Below are positions 6,501-12,001 of a stretch of 12,001 bases of DNA, one piece after another. The stretch is from an uncultured Bacilli bacterium (GTDB taxonomy: Bacteria; Bacillota_I; Bacilli_A; RF39; UBA660), in contig CAKOSN010000044.1 of the NCBI GenBank assembly GCA_934102255.1, positions 1 to 12,001 of the forward strand, given 5' to 3'. Made by a program: the position numbers and the translations under genes. Position 1 is the stretch's first letter. Every line of letters begins with the position of its first letter. The notes beneath the pieces were generated by a model that was not told where the DNA came from, ran no database searches, and was given only the letters and a program-made list of their open reading frames with translations.

Positions 6501-9500
6501 TAGCATCTTTGCCAACAGAATTTCCAACATTTTTGATTATAACATTAATACCATTTTTAAAAGACTCAATGGCAGCATTAACAGCTACGGGAAAGTTTTT
6601 TTCTAATCCTTTTTTATAGCCATCAAGTTTTTGTTCAAACAAATTCTTTATATCGTCAGTTTCTAGTAATCCATTGCCTGCTTTAAATTTAGCAAAGGCT
6701 TTACCAGCAAGTTCATTAATAAGACCAGTTGATTCTTTCATAATGGTAGCTTTAAGTGCTTTTCGATCACTAACCGGCTTATCTTCCCCAATTAAAGTTT
6801 TAACAAAAACATCCATCGCATTGCCAAACTGTTCTTCGGCATTAGCGGCTATCTCATCTTTTATATTGTTAAATTCTATTGTCACTGTATCTTGAATTCC
6901 TTGCGAATAAGCAGGCTTACTAGTACCAAGTTTAGTTGTTAACATTTTTTCTTGAGCCGCATATGTTTGCATGAATAAATTATATTGTTCTAAAGTTTTC
7001 TCTTTTAGTTCATAAGCATCTGATATATAACTATCATTATCAATAGAGGTTGTAACACAAGTTCTTTGCCCAGCAATACCAATTGTTGCTTGGTATACAT
7101 TATCTAAGTTAGTAGTCATATTTTGACCAGCATAATAAGTTCCTAAGTTTCCGGGAGTTTTAAAAGCATAGTCTTCTTTACAGCTAATAGTACAATATTT
7201 ATTCTGACTTTGAACGTTATACTCATTACCATTGGGATCTTTATTGTCAATTATACATTTTTCCCAATCCGTTGTAGAAGCATTTTTTAATAAACCAATA
7301 ATATCTGAGACATCACTCAAATTCATCTTACTGGTATCAATTTTAGAAGCCATATTTTTTAACTGAATTACGATATCGGTTACGCTACTGGTTGCGGTTT
7401 GTAAAGTTCCAGAGATGGCACTAGACATATTTTTAGCAACATTAGCAATGTTATCTAAAGATAATTTTTCCTGAAAAATACTAGGGTCGGTTAAAGTTTC
7501 CCCGAATTTGGTTAATCCATTAAGAATATTGCTTAAATCAGCCTTACTTTTGGCACTTGTTACAAAATTATTGATAGTAGTAATAAAATTATTAGTTTTA
7601 TTGGAAACTGTACTATTTAATTTGGATTTACTAACTTCAGCAATCTGTTTCCAATCATCTTTAACGCTTTGATGGGACTCATTATTAACATCAATAGTTT
7701 TAACTAATAAATCAACAAAATCTGTAAATGCCTTTGTTTCATCTTTACTATAATCAGGTACTATATCTTCTTTGGTTGTTTCTTCGATGGTTTTAGAACA
7801 CCAAGAAAAATTAAACCATTTACAACCTAGACCATTAGTTTTTACAACTTTTAAAGATGTACTTACCTTTACATCACGTACTAAGGCTTCTTTTAATCGT
7901 TTAGCCGTGGCATTATCTTTTAATTCGTTTGAATCCAGTAATTTGGCTAATTCCGTTTGAATAGTAACAAATATTTTTAAATCATCGGCTATATTATAGG
8001 CAAGACTTCCTATATACAAAATATCATTAGGATTCAAATTAAAATTTTTTAATCTTTCTAAAATCTGCGTTGCTTGGTCTATAAAATCAACTAAATCCCC
8101 AACAGTATTGATGCCATCCATAACAGTTTCAAATATTTCTGGAGATTGAGTACCTTCTATCAAATAAGAAATAGTGTTGATTGGTAAACACTTAAAAGAA
8201 AACATAGGACTACATTCATCGCTTTCGGCTCCAGGTACATCAATCGGTAAAGTTTCAGTTCGTGCTACTGTACCATTTAAGAAAGTTAAAAATTTTTGAA
8301 AAGTTGTACTTTGTTTAATGGGAGTTAACACTAAGATATTATCTATGCTGTATTTTGATTGATACTCTATATTGAAATTAACATGAACTTTTTTGATATC
8401 ACTTGCTAATCCCACAAAAGCACTAGACAATGATATTTTAAATTTACCACTTCTTTCAGTACCTTGGGTATCAAATTTCTGAACAATTATATCACTTGAA
8501 TTACTATTAAACTTGGCGATTTGGGCTCCTTTATCCGTTGTAACTGTTATATTCCATTTTCCATCATTTGTAATATCATCAAGGGCTCTTGAGTCAGCAT
8601 CCTCGCCACTTGATGTTAATTTTATTTCAAATTCTGCTTCAAATCCATTATTGTTATTAGTAATTGTACTCTTTGAATCAGACATTTTAAATTTTACCGA
8701 AGTATATACTTTAGATGCAGTGGTACTGCCAGATACACTTGATTGTCCAGTTGTCACTTGAGGTGTATCTTGAGACCATGGATTTTGAGAACAAATCCCG
8801 ATATTTTGCATTGGTAAATAATCACGGGCACTGTATTCTTTGCTACCAATATTTTGAACAGCAGAGCCATCGTTAGAAGAAACGTCAAAGTGCAAGTGAA
8901 TTCCTGATGATTTTTTTTCACTCCTAAAATCGGTGTTACCGGCTACACCCAAATATTCACCCTTTCGTACAACTTTATTAGGATCGTTATCTTCTAGTTC
9001 AGCCTTTTTTAATATATTTTTATCTATTTTATCCAAATGTAAATATCTAGTTTTAACCTCCGTACCATCATCAAATTTGACTAAAATAACTATGGCATTT
9101 CCCATGGAGCCGTTATTACTAATATTTCCGGCGGCTTTAACGATGCCAGTTTGGGCGGCATAAACGGCTAACTTTTCATGTTCATTTTGACTTACACCAG
9201 TCTCGGCAAAATCAATACCATTATGTGGATTTGCTCCTGTACTTTCATTTTTTTGGAAGGCACTTTCACTATATGCACCTCCTCGCGAAGTGTTACAATA
9301 ATACCCAGTCTTGGAGCCACTTCGAAAATCACCAGTTAGTTTAACATAGCTTTTAATTGGCATTACCCATGGATCACTTTTAGAAACCATAATCGAATTT
9401 GGATCTAAAGTCGAAGGAACTATATTACCACTTTCAGCCGCTTGTTTAACATCTTCCCAAACCGTTTTTAAAGTTGCTAAAGAATATTGTCCAGCAGAAC

Positions 9501-10827
9501 CACCAGTAGAAAGACCGGATCTATCTTTAAAATTGTTTGTTTCATAAAAATTTTTTTCATTTTTTAGGCTATCACTTCCAGAATATAAATCAAATTTTAT
9601 ATTTTCACCACCATAATTGTAAACAGCAAGACGGGCTACATTATTAACAATATAATCAATGTAGTCATTTTTGCTTTCCTCAGAGCCACTAAAGCCTTTT
9701 AATATTTCATTACGGCCATTATCGTCATTATACCAATATGAATATAACCTATAAATAGCATTCATAAATTTAGGATTATTTTGATAAGTGATAGAATCAC
9801 TGGCACGATAAGTTATACCATCAGCATCGGGTCCTTTCATACCAGGGTCGATACAAAATGCCGATACTTCTTCGTTACTTGTTGTACCATCATTACTTGC
9901 ATAGGCTTTATAAACATTATAATAATCATATTTAGAATCCCCATTAGAAACTGGTGATTTAAAGTAAGCACTTTTTTCAACCCCTCTAATGCAGTTAGTA
10001 CATTTACTATTATAAGTATCATTATATGTTTTTACACGCTTTATAACATACATTTTATTTGTGTTATGACCAGTTTCATTAATAGTTGTATCTTGAGTAT
10101 TAGCCAAAGTATTTTTTATGGCCTCTTCAACTTTAGCATTACCCTCAGCAGTATCAGCAGCTTTTTGCTCTTTCATTTTATTTCTACATTCTTCTTTAGT
10201 TAAACCCTCTATTTCTTTAGAACCAGCCGAAATAGAAGATATTTTCCCCCAGTGATATCTCTTACCGGTTAAAATACAAACTTCTTTATCTTCTTTTACA
10301 GTCGTATTAGTATTATTTTTAGCAACACATGTTGTTTCATCAGAAATACCATTAACAACATTACAACTACTATTAGAAATATCCCAAGTATAGTTAGTCT
10401 TGCCATTAACTAAACTACGACAACATTTACCACTACTAGTACTACTATCTGCTTTAAAAGTATAAATTATACGATAAATATAACTATCAGTACTACTAGG
10501 GCTAGAATACATAATAGTAGTCGTATCCCCAACTATATTTTTATAAACAGCATTTAAATTATAAAAAGATAATTTTTCTAAATTTAAATTAACCCGAACA
10601 TGAGAACTATAATTAGTTACAACACTCCAAGAGCCTCCAGTTAAATGACTTAAATCAGAAATATAACATTTAGTTAATATTTCATTAAAAGATTTATCAT
10701 GATTATTAATCTCAGAAGCATTGTATTCAATAAAACAATTTTCAATATTATCTTTAGCATAAACAGTATTCAAATAAATAAAGAAGCAAAATAATAATAA
10801 TAAAATAATTTTTGGTAATCTTTTCAT
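3568..10827 (-). CDS. Giant secreted multidomain protein with M23 peptidase domain
   Basis: This encodes 2419 residues. A Sec signal peptide (1-24, cleavage likely VYA-KD) starts the protein. Two related Cys modules follow at 135-167 and 184-214 (G-K..Y-x-W...E-x-C). Residues 260-430 resemble a thioester domain: the Cys motif AFCIDPG (C325), and a second motif VARLAVYNYGG in which the usual Gln is Arg399. Residues about 485-665 are an M23/LytM peptidase domain: HNGID with H535 and D539, YLHLD (H597), and HLHFD with H644 and H646. All expected zinc and catalytic residues are present, so cleavage of peptidoglycan cross-bridges or stems is likely. A beta-rich part (about 690-860) and long helical, coiled-coil-like stretches fill 900-1190, 1290-1440 and 1600-1740. 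A Cys module sits at 1195-1260 (YCTISCKEDY), a hydrophobic segment at 1442-1479 and a Cys-rich region at 2130-2300. No LPXTG or C-terminal membrane segment is present. The start codon lies 1 nt after the upstream stop. It is probably a wall- or surface-acting adhesin/hydrolase, but the overall role is unknown. Confidence 0.92.
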   Translation of the reverse strand: MKRLPKIILLLLFCFFIYLNTVYAKDNIENCFIEYNASEINNHDKSFNEILTKCYISDLSHLTGGSWSVVTNYSSHVRVNLNLEKLSFYNLNAVYKNIVGDTTTIMYSSPSSTDSYIYRIIYTFKADSSTSSGKCCRSLVNGKTNYTWDISNSSCNVVNGISDETTCVAKNNTNTTVKEDKEVCILTGKRYHWGKISSISAGSKEIEGLTKEECRNKMKEQKAADTAEGNAKVEEAIKNTLANTQDTTINETGHNTNKMYVIKRVKTYNDTYNSKCTNCIRGVEKSAYFKSPVSNGDSKYDYYNVYKAYASNDGTTSNEEVSAFCIDPGMKGPDADGITYRASDSITYQNNPKFMNAIYRLYSYWYNDDNGRNEILKGFSGSEESKNDYIDYIVNNVARLAVYNYGGENIKFDLYSGSDSLKNEKNFYETNNFKDRSGLSTGGSAGQYSLATLKTVWEDVKQAAESGNIVPSTLDPNSIMVSKSDPWVMPIKSYVKLTGDFRSGSKTGYYCNTSRGGAYSESAFQKNESTGANPHNGIDFAETGVSQNEHEKLAVYAAQTGIVKAAGNISNNGSMGNAIVILVKFDDGTEVKTRYLHLDKIDKNILKKAELEDNDPNKVVRKGEYLGVAGNTDFRSEKKSSGIHLHFDVSSNDGSAVQNIGSKEYSARDYLPMQNIGICSQNPWSQDTPQVTTGQSSVSGSTTASKVYTSVKFKMSDSKSTITNNNNGFEAEFEIKLTSSGEDADSRALDDITNDGKWNITVTTDKGAQIAKFNSNSSDIIVQKFDTQGTERSGKFKISLSSAFVGLASDIKKVHVNFNIEYQSKYSIDNILVLTPIKQSTTFQKFLTFLNGTVARTETLPIDVPGAESDECSPMFSFKCLPINTISYLIEGTQSPEIFETVMDGINTVGDLVDFIDQATQILERLKNFNLNPNDILYIGSLAYNIADDLKIFVTIQTELAKLLDSNELKDNATAKRLKEALVRDVKVSTSLKVVKTNGLGCKWFNFSWCSKTIEETTKEDIVPDYSKDETKAFTDFVDLLVKTIDVNNESHQSVKDDWKQIAEVSKSKLNSTVSNKTNNFITTINNFVTSAKSKADLSNILNGLTKFGETLTDPSIFQEKLSLDNIANVAKNMSSAISGTLQTATSSVTDIVIQLKNMASKIDTSKMNLSDVSDIIGLLKNASTTDWEKCIIDNKDPNGNEYNVQSQNKYCTISCKEDYAFKTPGNLGTYYAGQNMTTNLDNVYQATIGIAGQRTCVTTSIDNDSYISDAYELKEKTLEQYNLFMQTYAAQEKMLTTKLGTSKPAYSQGIQDTVTIEFNNIKDEIAANAEEQFGNAMDVFVKTLIGEDKPVSDRKALKATIMKESTGLINELAGKAFAKFKAGNGLLETDDIKNLFEQKLDGYKKGLEKNFPVAVNAAIESFKNGINVIIKNVGNSVGKDAIEAVGAVALSAACNAAPALQLIPYVGEAIYQGVKFVCDMYATISTTMADVIPKVSNATQGMIFGIYEPNSTSFQYEYSIYGFSNGNGANNCSTENVLDEGDEEYDVKALSANFACIRNTEGTQNQSSNNIFIPTLSKSGYVPGELHFGLSFDVIKLKRAIEQFSALTNELQKSKDALEGQLTVIGNTLEKFQKPSISSLASLLVGAVTGKLGNQLEDGFGSVFKVLQDYLVGESSYSMSILTNTIDTALNATLNLMGAFNPYYNDLANINNKLLGYKKTYNDYRDELTELAQNMHDCTVWGNKFTFDPKLTFTYGYKFPGAGKSPTTESINLEKIDQNLEQDEIFYYCDSDVKLNDVQSINTILSKRCTTSDGILGAVLSALLKDTEFSKIADFIKDNAGIVKNLVKNEEVKSFLQKSGIYDNLCTIFGENGCPVEDGDDALTTGIPGELVYKLGENASFQNTFDSFKNISLDDVKSGAIVARLIGAVSSNFTYGPAKLEDVTYRNVGRVVRISRYGNPGVSISGINMVRFLENMVTYIANYFGLQSNDVASRIYDAILSVTGEGAQKFIYFRSSKPYFTYSNKGIYTTNSNESKDTIPIDYGDTALFDDKIVSGVTGQDKVPTGKSYPIALTTKVGMYWYKITINNVGQYYNNNFSLGRIVDDNGYVNGTMENKFECYYKVETTPPQKKCDPKKEDCDACEQHVENAGDLCKKDAANGTSKVFYRELYIQNSKDIMGTDYQKKWDACASKLLENDNKVCCDYVGKASSGLSATTLETYNRVCKNPNTDEKPNCHGWDLLACVGKDDSICDNYGGKGQESIYKTGETGQTALINKDGSLQFYTKIVSNYNLFPNGDESKGDNWLGYTSGNEARDENNEPVKQNISGIIDSIEGKGDSIYDDDPEYYIELDGACISKIKEYNRQLEITDLGYGDYGEGAENSATRAFKSQFLQALEEDPSYSSCATAIKNNLILGKGN

Positions 10828-10828
10828 C

Positions 10829-11539
10829 TTAAACTATTTCCTTCTTTCTTTTTTCATCTTTATATCTCTTAATAAATATAGCAATTCCTATAACTATGCA
10901 AATTACAATAACTATAAAATACCAATATTTTTTTACAAACTTTATAGTATTTTCTAGAATACCTTCTCGTCTTGTTTCATCTTCTTTTTTATGGGTTTTA
11001 GCATATTCATTTAAACCACTCATAAAATCATCATATGTAATAATATCGGCATTAAGAAATTGCTGACAATAATAATAATTTGGATAATCTGTGCAATATG
11101 AAGACGCAGAATATTCGTTATATCTTGGCAAAGTTACTTGAATAGTTCTAACTGCAGTCGTACCACAAGTTTTATCAGTTGGATAAATAGCAATATTATA
11201 ATTTTTTACAACAGCCATTGAACCAGTGGAAACAGCAACGGCCCCATTAACATCATCCGCATAAGTATAGATTTCTTTAGTAGTATCATCAGATATTTCA
11301 AAATATATATCTTTAGTTAAATTATAAACATAGATAATGCCAGTATAGGAAGTTACAGTTAAATCTTCATCATACTCATCATCATGATCATCATAACTAT
11401 ATTCCAATCTACTAGCGTTAGCATTTACCGCCCCAGCAGCATTATTTATTTTTACTTGGTCCTCTAAAGAACAACTAGCATGGACAGTATTAATATTTAA
11501 AACGAGAAACAATATTCCCATAAACAAATTTTTCTTCAT
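10829..11539 (-). CDS. Secreted protein with C-terminal membrane anchor, function unknown
   Basis: This encodes 236 residues with type I membrane topology. A signal peptide MKKNLFMGILFLVLNINTVHA (cleavage after A21) leads into an extracellular region with four Cys (23, 125, 149, 158), an acidic run DDHDDEYDED (50-59) and a beta-rich core (60-140). A helix (165-205) follows, then one membrane segment (about 206-224, WYFIVIVICIVIGIAIFI) and a basic cytoplasmic tail RYKDEKRKKEIV. The tail resembles the anchor end of a surface protein but has no LPXTG, so the protein stays in the membrane. ATG 11537-11539 has AGGAG (11546-11550) 6 nt upstream, overlapping the stop of the preceding gene, and its own TAA is 1 nt before the giant gene. 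That packing suggests co-translation and possibly a membrane partner for the giant secreted protein. No family is recognised. Confidence 0.82.
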   Translation of the reverse strand: MKKNLFMGILFLVLNINTVHASCSLEDQVKINNAAGAVNANASRLEYSYDDHDDEYDEDLTVTSYTGIIYVYNLTKDIYFEISDDTTKEIYTYADDVNGAVAVSTGSMAVVKNYNIAIYPTDKTCGTTAVRTIQVTLPRYNEYSASSYCTDYPNYYYCQQFLNADIITYDDFMSGLNEYAKTHKKEDETRREGILENTIKFVKKYWYFIVIVICIVIGIAIFIKRYKDEKRKKEIV

Positions 11540-11545
11540 AAAATG

Positions 11546-11551
11546 CTCCTA
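11546..11551 (-). promoter_or_regulatory. Ribosome binding site overlapping the upstream stop codon
   Basis: On the - strand TAGGAG combines the TAG stop (11549-11551) of the upstream gene with the AGGAG of the next gene, 6 nt before ATG 11537-11539. This arrangement usually gives translational coupling. Confidence 0.75.
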
Positions 11552-12001
11552 CAAATTTTCTTTACTAATAAATTTATAATTTTTATCAAAATTAAATTTC
11601 ACTTTATTAAATCCAGTCATATTACCACATGATTCAGGAAGAGTAAAATTAGTATATGACATACTAAAGATATTAGTTTCACAATAAGTTGTATCTTTAA
11701 AAGCATTATCATAAACTCCAAATTTCATTTCCCCAGTCAATTGAAATTCCATAAAATAATATTCTTCAGTAACTTCATAACCATCACTAGTCTTAACAAG
11801 CTGAGATGCACTATTTTTATACATACCATCAGAATCACTTCCTGATTCATAAGTATTTTTAATTGAAATCGTACAATAATTACTATCACAAAGAACTGCA
11901 CTTATTCCATAAAAGAAACCACTAGTTAAAATTGTATCTTCTTTAATCTTAGTATCAACAAATTTAGCATTTAATACTTTATTAATAAATTTTATAGATA
12001 A
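11549..12001 (-). CDS. Probable surface protein, C-terminal part (5' end outside window)
   Basis: The frame stays open from the TAG at 11549-11551 to the window edge, giving 150 visible residues. An ATG at 11824 lies in frame but has no good ribosome binding site, and similar sequence continues upstream of it, so the true start lies beyond base 12001. The visible part is beta-strand-like, with alternating hydrophobic and polar residues, many Asn, Tyr and Thr, and four Cys (in LCDSNYC, TTYCETN and ESCGNM). That is the style of extracellular segments in the next two genes. No membrane segment or anchor is present in the visible portion and the protein ends KFISKENL. It is the first visible member of the operon. 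The function is not recognised. Confidence 0.7.
   Translation of the reverse strand, partial: LSIKFINKVLNAKFVDTKIKEDTILTSGFFYGISAVLCDSNYCTISIKNTYESGSDSDGMYKNSASQLVKTSDGYEVTEEYYFMEFQLTGEMKFGVYDNAFKDTTYCETNIFSMSYTNFTLPESCGNMTGFNKVKFNFDKNYKFISKENL

Noticed and set aside
11362..11400. ATC/TCA-rich run as a microsatellite
   Set aside because: It simply encodes the Asp/Glu-rich stretch DDHDDEYDED and the repeat is irregular.

Overview
The window looks like chromosome from an AT-rich, low-GC Gram-positive bacterium of the Bacillota/Mollicutes-like kind, such as an uncultured gut Bacilli lineage. The reasons are a PrsA-type lipoprotein foldase, a RecX, good GGAGG-type ribosome binding sites, strong AT bias and Lys/Asn/Ile-rich proteins. 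TGG encodes Trp and the 7.2-kb reading frame contains no in-frame TGA, so the standard bacterial code applies and not the Mycoplasma code. The lineage is inferred from style, not from a marker gene.

Left part, + strand (1-681): the 3' end of a gene whose start lies outside the window, followed at once by a second, partial copy of the same 3' end. The encoded peptide has helical EG-rich tetrad repeats and a terminal helix ending in MPIDEVEKIQ. It resembles the variable C-terminal domain of Rpn (PD-(D/E)XK 'recombination-promoting nuclease') proteins. Both copies keep an internal GAGGTG + ATG start. The second copy also has a good promoter, TTGAAA-N17-TATAAA, just upstream, so it can be read as a free-standing small C-terminal (RpnS-like) gene. 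The copies differ by two tetrads and one exchanged 16-codon block. This is the most interesting locus in the window.

Centre-left (781-2750): prsA on + with its own extended -10 promoter, a near-symmetric 14-bp hairpin with A- and T-tracts acting as a shared terminator, then a convergent recX on -, and then another terminator on the - strand.

Right part, - strand (2758-12001 and beyond): four tightly packed genes read right to left: an incomplete gene cut by the window edge, a 236-aa secreted protein with a C-terminal membrane anchor, a 2419-aa secreted multidomain protein, and a 268-aa protein with an N-terminal membrane anchor. Gaps are 1 to 9 nt, which suggests an operon ending at the hairpin at 2719-2750. 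The giant protein carries a signal peptide, paired cysteine modules, a thioester-domain-like segment, an M23 (LytM-type) peptidase domain with its zinc and catalytic residues, long helical stretches and a cysteine-rich C-terminus, but no LPXTG anchor. The set reads as a cell-surface or envelope assembly of unknown function. PrsA could help fold such secreted proteins, but nothing in the sequence links the two specifically.

No stretch over 300 bases lacks a gene. The longest gap is 682-810, which holds the prsA promoter. No tRNA, rRNA, CRISPR array, insertion sequence end or replication origin was seen.
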